The position numbers and the translations under genes are program-made. 64,000 bases of DNA, taken from Streptomyces roseicoloratus. GTDB lineage: Bacteria; Actinomycetota; Actinomycetes; Streptomycetales; Streptomycetaceae. Each line of letters begins with the position of its first letter. Position 1 is the first letter of the stretch. The notes under the pieces are model-generated. The model made no database searches. It was not told where the DNA came from and saw only the letters and a list, made by a program, of their open reading frames with translations. The stretch spans positions 147,799 to 211,798 of the forward strand of contig NZ_SDOY01000131.1 of assembly GCF_004117935.1 (NCBI RefSeq). The letters run 5' to 3'. This document shows positions 31,094 through 40,169 of the stretch, one piece after another.

Positions 31094-32110
31094 GTGGACC
31101 CGCACCTGCTCCGTACGTACGTCTCCGTGGCCCGGCTGGCCTCCTTCTCCGCCGCGGCCAGGGAACTCGGCTACACCCAGTCGGCCGTCTCCCAGCACGT
31201 CGCCGCGCTCGAAGCCGACCTCGGCATGCCGCTGCTCGGCCGCAGGCCCGTCGCGCCCACCCCGGCGGGCGAGCGGCTGCTCGAACACGCCGCTTCGCTG
31301 CTGCTGCGGCTGGACGCGGCGCGCGCCGATCTGGCCCGGTTCGCCGCACCCCCGCGCGAGACGCTCACCCTCGCCGCCGCGCCGCTCGCGCTCCACCCGC
31401 GCGTCCTCGCGGCCCTGCCCGCCACCGGCGTCACCGTGCGCACGCTGCCGCGCGACGAGGTGCCGGCCGCCGTCGCCACCGGCGCCGCCGACCTCGGCCT
31501 GGTCGACGGCCTCGCCGCACCCAGCGACCCGCTCCGGCTCCCCGACGTCGCCCCGGTCACCGCGCGCCCGGTCGCGGAGGAGGGGCTGGTGGTGGCCCTC
31601 CCGGCGAACCACCCGCTCGCGAGCCGCGCCACTTCCGCCACCGCACCCGCCACTTCCGCCACCGCACCCGCCACTTCCGCCACCGCACCTGCCGGCGCCA
31701 CCACCGCACCTGCCACCTCCGCCGACGCGGGCACCCTCACCGCCCCCGCCCCCGGTCTCGTCCTCGCCGATCTCGTCGACGCCCGTTGGCTGGACGCGCC
31801 GGACGCGGGCTTCCCGCTCGACCGCCTGCGCGCCGTCCACGGAGCTCCCGCCGGGCGCGGTTTCCGCGCTGCGCTGCGCTACGAGGGCACCGACGCCCGT
31901 ACCCTCACCGCGCTGGCCGCCGCCGGACACGGCCTCGCCCTCCTGCCCGCCTCCGCCGCGGGCCTCGGCGTCCCCGGGGCCGTCTTCGTCCCGCTCGCCG
32001 CGCCGCGCCTGGTCCACCGCACCGAACTGCTGCACGCCGGACGCGAACCGGCCGGGCCCGCAGCCGAGTTGGTCCGGAGACTCGGCCCCCGTACGGCGGC
32101 CGGTCGCTAA
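31094..32110 (+). CDS. LysR family transcriptional regulator with repeat insertion
   Basis: 338 aa regulator. The helix-turn-helix is classic (residues 1-60: LRTYVSVARLASFSAAAREL, then GYTQSAVSQHVAALEADLGM). The effector domain has the expected AAGHGLALLPASAAGLGV end. Between its two halves, after VVALPANHPLA (about residue 175), sits an ATSATAP-type repeat of about 28 residues from a 21-bp minisatellite, which would form a flexible loop or disturb the domain. The GTG start is weakly supported by GGGAAG. Its target is unknown. Confidence 0.85.
   Translation: MDPHLLRTYVSVARLASFSAAARELGYTQSAVSQHVAALEADLGMPLLGRRPVAPTPAGERLLEHAASLLLRLDAARADLARFAAPPRETLTLAAAPLALHPRVLAALPATGVTVRTLPRDEVPAAVATGAADLGLVDGLAAPSDPLRLPDVAPVTARPVAEEGLVVALPANHPLASRATSATAPATSATAPATSATAPAGATTAPATSADAGTLTAPAPGLVLADLVDARWLDAPDAGFPLDRLRAVHGAPAGRGFRAALRYEGTDARTLTALAAAGHGLALLPASAAGLGVPGAVFVPLAAPRLVHRTELLHAGREPAGPAAELVRRLGPRTAAGR
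31628..31711 (+). repeat. 21-bp minisatellite inside LysR gene
   Basis: Three nearly identical 21-bp units (31628-31690) and one diverged unit, each encoding seven residues (ATSATAP). Confidence 0.9.
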
Positions 32111-32186
32111 TCTGGCTGCGCAGGGCACGCGGGAGGACCGGGAAACGACCGACCGGGCGGAAACGGCGAGAGGAAGGCGGGACGAC

Positions 32187-33146
32187 GTGGGGTGGTTCCG
32201 GCGAGGGCCGAGGCGTGACGACGAGGACGCGCCGCGGGACCCCGAGTTCACGTACTTCTCCGAGCGCGAGGCCGCGCTCTTCCGCAGGCAGGTCCGCGAG
32301 GCCTTCGCCGAGCTGGGCCTCGAGGTCACCGTCTACGCCGGCTCCGTGACCGACGACTCCGGTCGCCGCTTCGGCCTCGGCAACCTCGCCGCCGTCTGCC
32401 ACCAGGACCCGCGCGGCACCCGCATCTGGCCGCGGCTGATCGACCGTCACGTACGGCTCGTGGTCCGCGCCCTGGAGGGGCCCTCCGCCCTGGAGACCCT
32501 GCCGCCCGAACAGATCCGCGCCCAGCTCTATCCGCGGGTCGTCAGCGGCGAGGGCATCGACCCCGGCACCTTCGGCTACGCGCGGACCGTCGCGCCCGGC
32601 CTGTACGAGGTCCTCGCGCTCGACCTGCCGGAGAGCGTCATGACGCTCACCGACGAGGCGCTGGAACGCCTCGGCGACCCGGTGCGCCTGCGGGAACGGG
32701 CCATCGACAACCTGCGCGGGCTGCCCGTCGAGGGGCACGAGACCGTCAAGGACGCGGACGGCATGCGCTTCGAGGTCATCCTCGGCGACTCCTTCTACAC
32801 GGCGAGCCGGGTCCTCGACCTGGACGCCGTCGTCCGGCGGGTCACCGGCCTGCCGCTCACGGAGGACGGCGCCCTGGTCGCGATGCCGTTCCGGCACCAG
32901 CTCGCCTTCCACGCGATCCGGGACACCACGATCGTGCCCGCCCTCGGCGCCATGGCCTCGTTCGCCGCGTCGGGCTACGAGGACACTCCGGGCGCCATCA
33001 GCCCGTACGTCTTCTGGTGGCGGGGCGGCACGCTCACCCAGCTCAGCGAGCACGCCGAGGAGGACGGCCAGCTGCGGATCGTGGTCGGCGACGAGTTCCA
33101 GGCGCTGCTGGAACGCCTCATCGTCCGGAACCCGGACCAGAGCTGA
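32187..33146 (+). CDS. Conserved hypothetical protein (DUF1444-like?)
   Basis: 319 aa soluble protein, GTG start with GGAAGG upstream. It begins with a short Arg/Asp-rich stretch, then FTYFSEREAALFRRQVREAF, ITDDSGRRFGLGNLAAVC-like and a long alpha/beta body (EVLALDLPESVMTLTDEALE, FEVILGDSFYTASRVLDLD). The layout of an activity-free alpha/beta protein recalls DUF1444, but I am not certain. No membrane segments. Function unknown; it follows the LysR gene with a 76-bp gap. Confidence 0.6.
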   Translation: MGWFRRGPRRDDEDAPRDPEFTYFSEREAALFRRQVREAFAELGLEVTVYAGSVTDDSGRRFGLGNLAAVCHQDPRGTRIWPRLIDRHVRLVVRALEGPSALETLPPEQIRAQLYPRVVSGEGIDPGTFGYARTVAPGLYEVLALDLPESVMTLTDEALERLGDPVRLRERAIDNLRGLPVEGHETVKDADGMRFEVILGDSFYTASRVLDLDAVVRRVTGLPLTEDGALVAMPFRHQLAFHAIRDTTIVPALGAMASFAASGYEDTPGAISPYVFWWRGGTLTQLSEHAEEDGQLRIVVGDEFQALLERLIVRNPDQS

Positions 33147-33420
33147 GCCCGCCCGGGGCCTGGCGTTGGCCCTGGCCCCGGATCCGGCTCCGGCCCCGGA
33201 TCCGCCGTCGGCCCCTGAAGTGCGCCGGCCCCCGAACCATCCCTGAGACGGCCCCGAGGCCGGCCTTGAGACGGCCCGAAGGCCGGCCCCGACACGGCCC
33301 CCGAGCCGGGCCCGACACGGCCCCCGAGGCCGTCCCTGAACGGGCCCTGAAACCGGCCCCGAGCGGTCGCGGACCCGGCTCCCGCCCGGCAGGATGCTGT
33401 GCGTGAAGAAGGAGACCACC
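33147..33420. other. Noncoding GC-rich repetitive gap
   Basis: Imperfect repeats of GGCCCCGAGGCCGG- and GACACGGCCCC-like words fill 33170-33350. No gene; the last 20 bases hold the ribosome binding site (GAAGGAG) of the M24 peptidase. Confidence 0.55.
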
Positions 33421-34560
33421 ATGCCCCGGAGCACGAGCGGCGAACCCGCCGCCTTCACCGCCGACGACTACCGCGCCCGGATGGCCCGGGCGGCCGAGTC
33501 CGCCGCCGAGGCCGGGCTCGCGGGTGTCCTCGTGGCGCCCGGGCCGGACCTGGTCTACCTCACCGGCTACCGGCCCACCACGATCACCGAACGCCTGACC
33601 GTGCTCGTGATCGCCCCCGGACAGGACCCGGTCCTGGTCGTCCCCACCCTGGAGGCGCCGGACGCCGAGAAGGCGCCGGGCGCGGCCGCGCTCAGCATCC
33701 GGGACTGGACCGACGGCAAGGACCCTTACGCCGTCACGGCCCCGCTGCTCGACGTCGACGGCCGCTTCGGCGTCAGCGACAACGCCTGGGCCATGCATCT
33801 GCTGGGCCTCCAGCAGACCCTGCCGGGCACCTCGTACGTGTCGCTCACCGAGGCGCTGCCGATGCTCCGCGCCGTCAAGGACGAGCACGAACTGGCCCGG
33901 ATCGCCGCGGCCGGGGCCGCCGCCGACCAGGCGTACGGCGAGATCCTGAAGGTCCGCTTCGCCGGCCGCAAGGAGACGGAGGTGGCCGCCGACCTGGCCG
34001 CGCTGCTGCTCGGGTCCGGCCACTCCCAGGTGGACTTCACGGTCGTCGGCTCGGGCCCGAACGGCGCCAACCCGCACCATGAGGCCGGTGACCGCACGAT
34101 CGAGCACGGCGACATGGTCGTCCTCGACTTCGGCGGCCTGAAGCACGGCTACGGCTCCGACACCACGCGCACCGTCCACGTCGGCGAACCGACGGACGAG
34201 GAGCGCCGGGTCCACGACCTCGTCCGCGAGGCCCAGCAGACCGGCTTCGAGGCCGTCCGCGCGGGGGCCGCCTGCCAGGACGTGGACCGCGCGGCCCGCA
34301 AGGTCATCGCGGACGCGGGCTACGGCGAGTACTTCATCCACCGCACCGGCCACGGCATCGGCGTCACCACTCACGAACCCCCGTACATGATCGAGGGCGA
34401 AACCCGCCCGATCGTCCCCGGCATGTGCTTCTCCATCGAACCGGGCATCTACCTCCCCGGCCGATTCGGCGTCCGCATCGAGGACATCGTCACCCTGACG
34501 GCCACCGGCAGGGGCCGCCGCTTCAACGACACGTCGCGCGAGATGGCGATCGTCGAGTGA
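33421..34560 (+). CDS. Xaa-Pro peptidase family protein (M24)
   Basis: 379 aa cytoplasmic creatinase-fold metallopeptidase that cleaves before proline. The five metal ligands are readable: Asp in VVLDFGG, Asp in YGSDTTRTVHVG, His in RTGHGIGVTTHEPP, Glu in FSIEPGIYLP and Glu in VRIEDIVTL. The N-terminal domain (about 1-130) is complete. The ATG at 33421 has GAAGGAG seven bases upstream, better than an in-frame ATG 27 bases earlier. Proline dipeptidase and aminopeptidase P are both possible. Confidence 0.92.
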   Translation: MPRSTSGEPAAFTADDYRARMARAAESAAEAGLAGVLVAPGPDLVYLTGYRPTTITERLTVLVIAPGQDPVLVVPTLEAPDAEKAPGAAALSIRDWTDGKDPYAVTAPLLDVDGRFGVSDNAWAMHLLGLQQTLPGTSYVSLTEALPMLRAVKDEHELARIAAAGAAADQAYGEILKVRFAGRKETEVAADLAALLLGSGHSQVDFTVVGSGPNGANPHHEAGDRTIEHGDMVVLDFGGLKHGYGSDTTRTVHVGEPTDEERRVHDLVREAQQTGFEAVRAGAACQDVDRAARKVIADAGYGEYFIHRTGHGIGVTTHEPPYMIEGETRPIVPGMCFSIEPGIYLPGRFGVRIEDIVTLTATGRGRRFNDTSREMAIVE

Positions 34561-34580
34561 CGTCTGCGACGAGGATCCGG

Positions 34581-34898
34581 TCACTCCTCGTCGCTGCGCT
34601 CCAGGACCAGGCCGACGGACCCGCCTTCCAGCCCGTTGCCGTCCTCGAGGTGCAGATGGGCTCCATCCGCAACTCCTTCGCCGGCCAGTACCAGAAGGTG
34701 CCCGGCAAGCGTCCTGAGCCCCGCGGCGTTCGCTTCGATGACGACCTCGGCCCCGAGGTTCCGCACCTCGATCCGGGCATCGGCGTCCCAGGAGAAGCGG
34801 AGCCCTGTGCCCGCGGCGGCGGCCGTGACGTGAGTGCTCTCGACCGGCGCTGAGCCATTTTCGGAACTCATGGAACCCACGGAACTCATGGAAGTCAT
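34581..34898 (-). CDS. Imm32-like orphan immunity protein
   Basis: 105 aa protein resembling the Imm32 family of polymorphic-toxin immunity proteins: RIEVRNLGAEVVIEANAAGL, TLAGHLLVLAGEGVADGAHL and HLEDGNGLEGGSVGLVLER. No toxin gene with a secretion domain is seen nearby. Three in-frame ATGs (34898, 34889, 34871) make the start uncertain; the first 25 residues are low-complexity Ser/Met. It ends just after the M24 gene, tail-to-tail. Confidence 0.6.
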   Translation of the reverse strand: MTSMSSVGSMSSENGSAPVESTHVTAAAAGTGLRFSWDADARIEVRNLGAEVVIEANAAGLRTLAGHLLVLAGEGVADGAHLHLEDGNGLEGGSVGLVLERSDEE

Positions 34899-34981
34899 GG
34901 TGCCACTGGACGGACCGGTTCAGGAGGTCAGGGCACCGGTCCTCGCGGGTGGAGCACTGTGCGAAGGACAGGAGGCCACGG

Positions 34982-35389
34982 TCACCAGTCGCGCCATGCG
35001 TCGGTGATCTCGGTGCGGTTCATGCCTCTCCGCTCCGCCAGAGCGGCCACGTCCACACCGTGCTCGCTCAACGTGAGATCGATGTACGCGCACAGCTGCT
35101 CCCGCTCCTCGGTGCAGTAGCCGGCGCCGCCGTGGCTGTCGTCGCCGTCGACGGCGTTGAGCGCCAGGACAACCCTCTCGACGACCCCGAAGACCTCTTC
35201 ATCGGAAGGCCCGACGAGCGCACCTACCTCCGCCTCGAACGCCTCCAGCGCCGAGTCCGTCGCTCCGAGCAAGGATTCGGGGTACATTTCCGCCGCCTCG
35301 GCGCACCCGGTTTCCAGGATTCCGGCCTCGACGTCTCGGGCCACCTGCGCCGTCCAGGCACGCCAGTTCTCAGGGGGTCTGTTCGCCAT
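34982..35389 (-). CDS. Small acidic hypothetical protein
   Basis: 135 aa helical, acidic protein: ENWRAWTAQVARDVEAGILE, TDSALEAFEAEVGALVGPSD, VERVVLALNAVDGDDSHGGA, then TEEREQLCAYIDLTLSEHGV and NRTEITDAWRDW. The pattern looks like small immunity proteins or antitoxins, but I do not recognise it. It lies 83 bp upstream of the Imm32-like gene on the same strand. No ribosome binding site is evident before the ATG. Confidence 0.6.
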   Translation of the reverse strand: MANRPPENWRAWTAQVARDVEAGILETGCAEAAEMYPESLLGATDSALEAFEAEVGALVGPSDEEVFGVVERVVLALNAVDGDDSHGGAGYCTEEREQLCAYIDLTLSEHGVDVAALAERRGMNRTEITDAWRDW

Positions 35390-35478
35390 GGCGGGAAACT
35401 ACTGCGCAGCACTGACAACCCGGCTGGAGGCGCTCAGCGCGTAGTCCGTGGCAGTCGTGTGCCGTGGGCGGGTGGCGT

Positions 35479-37230
35479 TCAGCCGTCCGTCAGGATCACC
35501 GCCGACTCCGCCGGGAGGGTCAGCAGGCCGTCGCGGCCCGGGGGGTCCGTGCGGTCCCAGGCCGCCAGGACGCGGTCGCGGCCGTTGGAGCCCAGGGCGA
35601 TGTCCGCCGGTTCCTTGCCCAGGTTCACCGCGACCCTGATGTCGCCGCGGCGGAAGACGAGCCAGCGGGCCTCCTCGTCGTACGCGACCTTCACGCCGGC
35701 CAGGTCCGGGTCCGTGAGGTCCGGGAGGGTGCGGCGCAGGGCGATCAGTTCGCGGTGCCAGGCCAGCAGGCGTTTGTGGGGCTCGCGTTCGCGTTCGGCG
35801 CGGTCCAGGACCGAGCGGTCACGGGTGGCCGGTTCCTGAGGATCCGGCACGTCCTCCTCGGCCCAGCCGTGCGCCGCGAACTCACGCCGCCGGCCGCGCC
35901 GTACCGCCTCCGCCAGCTCCGGATCCGTGTGGTCCGTGAAGTACATCCACGGCGTCGTCGCGCCCCACTCCTCGCCCATGAACAGCATCGGCACGGACGG
36001 GCCCGTCAGGACCAGGGCCGCCGCGCAGGCCAGCAGGCCGGGGGAGCAGGACGCCGAAAGCCGGTCGCCGGTCGCGCGGTTGCCGATCTGGTCGTGCGTC
36101 TGCGCGTAGCCGAGGAAGCGGTGCGCCGGCGTGCGCTCCCGGTCCACCGGGCGGCCGTGGTGCCGGCCGCGGAAGGAGGAGTACGTGCCGTCGTGGAAGA
36201 AGACCCGGGTCAGGGTCTTGGCGAGGGCCGCCATCGGGGCCCGTGCGAAGTCCGCGTAGTAGCCCTGCGACTCGCCCGTCAGCGCCGTGTGCAGCGCGTG
36301 GTGGAAGTCGTCGTTCCACTGGGCGTGGACGCCGATCCCGCCCACCGTGCGCGGTGTGGTCGTGCGCGGGTCCGCCAGGTCGGACTCGGCGATCAGGAAG
36401 TGCTGCCGGCCCTGCTCCTTGGCGAGCTCGTCCACCGCCGCCGACAGCTCCTCCAGGAACGTCAGCGCCCGTGTGTCCGCCAGCGCGTGCACCGCGTCGA
36501 GCCGCAGCCCGTCGATCCGGTAGTCCTGCAGCCAGGCGAGCGCGCTGCCCAGGAAGTACGCCCGGACCTCGTCCGAGCCCGGCGCGTCCAGGTTCACCGC
36601 CGCGCCCCACGGCGTGTGGTGCGTCTCGGTGAAGTACGGGCCGAAGGAGGGCAGATGGTTGCCCGAAGGCCCCAGGTGGTTGTGCACCACGTCCAGGACC
36701 ACGCCCAGACCGAGCCCGTGCGCCGTGTCCACGAAGCGCTTCAGCGCCTCGGGCCCGCCGTACGGCTCGTGCACCGCCCACGGCGCGACCCCGTCGTAGC
36801 CCCAGCCGTGCACGCCGGGGAACGGACACAGCGGCATCAGCTCCACATGGGTGACGCCGAGGCCCGTGAGCTCCCCGAGCCGCTCGGCCGCCGCGTCCAG
36901 GGTGCCCTCCGGCGTGAACGTGCCGACGTGCAGCTCGTACAGGATCCCGCTGCGCATCCGCAGCCTCGGCGTGTCATGGCGCCAGGAGTACGTGTCGTGG
37001 TCGACGACCGCCGCGAGACCGTCCGGGCCGTCAGGGAGCCGCCGGGCCCGGGGATCGGGCAGGAGCGGCCCGTCGTCGAGGGAGTAGCCGTAGCGGTCGC
37101 CGTCGGCGGCCGGGACGACACCCGTCCACCAGCCGGGACGCTCGGCGTCCCGCTCCAGCGGATGCCGGACGCCGTTCAGCTCCAGCACCACCCGGTCACG
37201 GGCGCGCGGCGCCCACACCTCGAACAGCAC
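35479..37230 (-). CDS. treZ: Malto-oligosyltrehalose trehalohydrolase
   Basis: 583 aa GH13 enzyme that cuts trehalose from maltooligosyl-trehalose in the TreY-TreZ route. It opens with the beta domain VLFEVWAPRARDRVVLEL. GH13 motifs: VVLDVVHNHLG (region I), DGLRLDAVHAL (nucleophile Asp), FLIAESDL (acid Glu) and YAQTHDQIGNRA (region IV, with the TreZ-typical HDQIGNR). GTG at 37230 has GAGGGGA nine bases upstream; a longer open frame upstream is repetitive and noncoding. It is separated from treY and treX by about 6 kb of unrelated genes. Confidence 0.94.
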   Translation of the reverse strand: MLFEVWAPRARDRVVLELNGVRHPLERDAERPGWWTGVVPAADGDRYGYSLDDGPLLPDPRARRLPDGPDGLAAVVDHDTYSWRHDTPRLRMRSGILYELHVGTFTPEGTLDAAAERLGELTGLGVTHVELMPLCPFPGVHGWGYDGVAPWAVHEPYGGPEALKRFVDTAHGLGLGVVLDVVHNHLGPSGNHLPSFGPYFTETHHTPWGAAVNLDAPGSDEVRAYFLGSALAWLQDYRIDGLRLDAVHALADTRALTFLEELSAAVDELAKEQGRQHFLIAESDLADPRTTTPRTVGGIGVHAQWNDDFHHALHTALTGESQGYYADFARAPMAALAKTLTRVFFHDGTYSSFRGRHHGRPVDRERTPAHRFLGYAQTHDQIGNRATGDRLSASCSPGLLACAAALVLTGPSVPMLFMGEEWGATTPWMYFTDHTDPELAEAVRRGRRREFAAHGWAEEDVPDPQEPATRDRSVLDRAEREREPHKRLLAWHRELIALRRTLPDLTDPDLAGVKVAYDEEARWLVFRRGDIRVAVNLGKEPADIALGSNGRDRVLAAWDRTDPPGRDGLLTLPAESAVILTDG

Positions 37231-37288
37231 GCGACGGTCCCCTCGTCGACGACGGACGTACGGCCTGGACCCGCGGGCCCCGGACGTA

Positions 37289-37322
37289 CGGCCGCGCACG
37301 GCACCACGGCCGTGCGCGGCCG
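37289..37322 (-). terminator. Strong hairpin between GNAT remnant and treZ
   Basis: Perfect 14-bp stem (CGGCCGCGCACGGC with GCCGTGCGCGGCCG) and a 6-nt loop, 82 bp past the GNAT stop and 59 bp before the treZ start, amid CGGACGTACGG-like repeats. Terminator or treZ leader structure. Confidence 0.55.
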
Positions 37323-37403
37323 TGGACGCGCACCGCCACGGACGTTCACGGCCCCGGACGTGCGCGACCACGGACGTACAGCTCTACGGCACCATCCTGG
37401 CAG

Positions 37404-37739
37404 TCAGACGCCCGCCGTGCCCGGCGCGTCCCCCACGAAGTTGACCGAACGCTCGACGTTCACGTAACCCGCCCGGGCGAAGGACCTCGCCATCGGCACG
37501 TCGCCCGGGTCCGTCGCCGCCCTGATCCTCTCCACGCCCTCCTGCGCGGCGAGCACCCGCGTCCCCTCCGCCAGGATCTCGTCCACGTGTCCGCGGCCGC
37601 GGTGCGGGGGCAGCACACCGATGTACGCGATGATCGGGTGGTGGCTGTTGCGCGCGGGCACGACGAAGCCGACCGGCTCACCCGTCCCGGGCAGCTCGGC
37701 GGTGCGGGAGGTCCGGGCGGCTCCGATGCGGCCGTACGC
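37404..37739 (-). pseudogene. GNAT acetyltransferase remnant (C-terminal half)
   Basis: The last 112 residues of the frame fit a GNAT domain: GEPVGFVVPARNSHHPIIAY, then IGVLPPHRGRGHVDEIL (acetyl-CoA motif GRGHV), RIRAATDPGDVPMARSFARAGY. Related Streptomyces proteins are about 280-300 aa with a complete N-terminal half. Here the upstream part of the open frame (to 37961) is Arg/Pro-rich and overlaps the divergent FHA gene start, without GNAT features. I take it as a gene that lost its 5' half. Confidence 0.55.
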
Positions 37740-37965
37740 CGGTTGGTCGGGCGGGTGAGCAACCGCCGGCCGTCCGGGCCGGTGGTCGGCGGGTGGTCGG
37801 CCGCCGACCGTCGCAACGATGGGGGTCGGCGGCAGCCGGTTGTGCGGGCAGGAGCGCGTACGGCGGTGTCTCCAGGGCCTCTTGGGCGGAGCCGGCGGGG
37901 TGCGGGCGGGCGGGGCTCGGGACCCTTCTGGACACCCCGGGGCCTCGCGACGGACAATCACGTAT

Positions 37966-38523
37966 GTGACGACCCCTTACGAGCTGCCGGCCGGGACGCC
38001 TGACGCCCCTCGGCTCACCGACGCCGAGCGCGAACGCGCGCTCGCGGTGCTCCGCGAGGGCGCGGCGCAGGGACGTCTGTCGCACGACACGTTCCTGTAC
38101 CGCATGGAGCGGGTGCTGGTCGCCCGGCGCCCCGACGAACTCGCCCTGCTCACCGCCGACCTCGCGACCGAGTCGACCTGGACCCGGCGGGTGGTCGGCG
38201 CGGTCGAGAAGATGTCCGCGTTCACCGCCAGGATCGGCCGGGCCTGGCATGCCGAACGCCTGCCGAAGCTGCTCCTTCCGCACCCGGGGCCGTACCCGCT
38301 GCGGATCGGGCGGGACCCGGTGAACGGTCTGCGGCTCAGCCACGAGACCGTCTCCCGGCTGCACGCCGAACTGTCCTCGCAGGACGGCACCTGGGTACTG
38401 CGCGACCTCGGCTCCACGAACGGCACCACCGTCAACGGCCGCCGGGTCACGGGCGCGGTCGTGGTCCGGGCCGGGGACGCGGTGGGGTTCGGCCAGATGT
38501 CGTTCCGGCTGTCGCTGAACTGA
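37966..38523 (+). CDS. DUF1707 and FHA domain protein
   Basis: 185 aa protein. Residues about 15-65 are a DUF1707 domain (LTDAERERALAVLREGAAQG, RLSHDTFLYRMERVLVARRP). The C-terminal part is an FHA phosphothreonine-binding domain: LRIGRDPVNGLRLSHETVSR, LHAELSSQDG and DLGSTNGTTVNGRRV, with the conserved R, S and N residues. It probably docks onto a protein kinase substrate. GTG start; the transcript may be nearly leaderless. No kinase or phosphatase gene is adjacent. Confidence 0.85.
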   Translation: MTTPYELPAGTPDAPRLTDAERERALAVLREGAAQGRLSHDTFLYRMERVLVARRPDELALLTADLATESTWTRRVVGAVEKMSAFTARIGRAWHAERLPKLLLPHPGPYPLRIGRDPVNGLRLSHETVSRLHAELSSQDGTWVLRDLGSTNGTTVNGRRVTGAVVVRAGDAVGFGQMSFRLSLN

Positions 38524-38713
38524 CCGGCGGGCCGTCCCTCCCCGGCCGCCCGCGTCCGCGCAGCGCCCGTGCTCTTGCGCCGTTCCCGCGCCCCCGCATC
38601 GGCACCGGCGCACACAGGTCGAGATTCACCCGTTCGGCGGTGTACGTGATGCGATCGAGTGCTCTCGGTGGTGAGCTGGGGTGATGCGCGCCGCTGACCG
38701 ACGAGGGGGCCAG

Positions 38714-39976
38714 ATGAGCGACGAGCCGCAGAGCCGTGAGTCCCGGAGCAGCCTGCTGCCGACGAGCGGTCGGCCCGAGGCCGGCCCGACTGAGGCCGCG
38801 CCGCCCGACGCCCGCCCGCCCGAGGCCGCGCCGCCCGAGGCCGGCCCGACCAACGGTGGCCACCTCAAGGGCGGCCATCCCGAGGGCGGCCATCCCAAGG
38901 GCGGGCCGGTCCTGGGCCGAGAGCCCGCACGCCCGTCCCCCGCACGCCCGTCCCCGGCACGTCCGTCCCCCGGGCGCGGACCCCGGCGGGATCACTGGAG
39001 CGCGCTGCCCGCCATGGCGCCCGCCGGGTCGGCGGCCGCCGTCGCCGCCGACGAGCGGCCCGCCCGCCGCGTCGCCCCCAGCCCGCTGGAGCCCGGCGCG
39101 ACCCGGGACCCGTACCGCACGTACCGGGTGCTGCGCGAGGAGTTCCCGCTCACCCACGACCCGCTGCTGCGGGCCTGGGTGATCAGCCGGTACGCGGACG
39201 TCGCGAGCGCCCTCGCCGACGCGCGCTTCACCCACGGCCACCGGCCCGGCGACCCGCCGTGCGCCGAGACCCACACCGACGTCGACGAGGCGGAGCTGCG
39301 GGCCGTCGCCGAACGCACCGCCTTCGTCCTCGCCCGCCGCATCGCCGGACGGCCGCGTGCCGACCTGGTCGCGGACTTCTGCCACTGGCTGCCCGCCGGC
39401 ACCGTCGCCGCCGCCGTGGGCGTGCCGTACCGGGACATGATGCGGCTGGTGCGCGGCCGGGCCGCGTCCGCGCTCGCGGGGCAGTGCACGGCCCGGATAT
39501 CGGTGCGCGAGAAGGCCCTGGCCGGCTTCCTCGCGGACGTGCTCGCCGATCCCGACCTGGTCGAGGTGCTGCGCGACGCCCCCGCCGGGCTCGTCGCCCG
39601 CGCCTGGGCCGAGTCGCTGCGCCGGGAGCCGCCGGTCCAGATCATGATGCGCCGCACCCGCGGCGATATCCACGTCAGCGGCGGCGTCCTGCCGGCCGGT
39701 GCCCCGGTCGCCCTGCTCGTCGGCGCCGCGGGGCGCGACCCGGACCGGTTCCGCGACCCGGACCGCTTCGACCTGCTGCGCGACGACCCGGGCCAGCTCA
39801 CCTACGGCCCCGGCCCGTGCCCCGCCGTCGCCCTCGCCGCCCTGGAGGCCGAATACGCCCTGCTCGCCCTCTTCCAGGCCATGCCGCGTCTCCGTCTCGC
39901 CGACGGTTTCCGGCCGGAGCGCACGGGCGTCGTCACCCGCGCCCCACGCGCGCTGATCGTCCGCCCCGGCGGCTGA
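38714..39976 (+). CDS. Divergent cytochrome P450 with low-complexity N-terminus
   Basis: 420 aa. Residues 1-115 are Pro/Ala/Gly-rich repeats. From about 120 the P450 fold is clear: DPYRTYRVLREEFPLTHDP, RYADVASALADARFTHGHRP, E300-x-x-R303 (ESLR), RDPDRFRDPDRFDL, and a heme-thiolate region TYGPGPCPAVALAALEAEYA with Cys369. Two features differ from normal P450s: the I-helix with AGxxT is missing between residues 270 and 295, and the heme loop is shortened (no FGxGxHxC). GAGGGGG precedes the ATG. Catalysis by the usual mechanism is doubtful. Confidence 0.75.
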   Translation: MSDEPQSRESRSSLLPTSGRPEAGPTEAAPPDARPPEAAPPEAGPTNGGHLKGGHPEGGHPKGGPVLGREPARPSPARPSPARPSPGRGPRRDHWSALPAMAPAGSAAAVAADERPARRVAPSPLEPGATRDPYRTYRVLREEFPLTHDPLLRAWVISRYADVASALADARFTHGHRPGDPPCAETHTDVDEAELRAVAERTAFVLARRIAGRPRADLVADFCHWLPAGTVAAAVGVPYRDMMRLVRGRAASALAGQCTARISVREKALAGFLADVLADPDLVEVLRDAPAGLVARAWAESLRREPPVQIMMRRTRGDIHVSGGVLPAGAPVALLVGAAGRDPDRFRDPDRFDLLRDDPGQLTYGPGPCPAVALAALEAEYALLALFQAMPRLRLADGFRPERTGVVTRAPRALIVRPGG

Positions 39977-40169
39977 CACCGCCCGCCGACCGGGCCGCCA
40001 CCCGCCAGTCGGCCCCTTCTTCCCGCCGGCCGGGCTGATTCCCGCCGACCGGCGACGGCCGCCTTCCGTCGCCCGGCCCCCGCCCGCGAGAACCCCGCCT
40101 CCCGTCGCCCGGCCCGTGCCTCCGAGCCGGCCGCCCGCCGCGCCCGCCGTGCCGGCCCCGCGCGCCCGC

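Noticed and set aside
37819..37965. N-terminal extension of the FHA gene by 49 codons
   Set aside because: The added sequence is Gly/Arg-rich without domain features and overlaps the divergent remnant; GTG 37966 directly precedes the conserved TTPYELPAG start.
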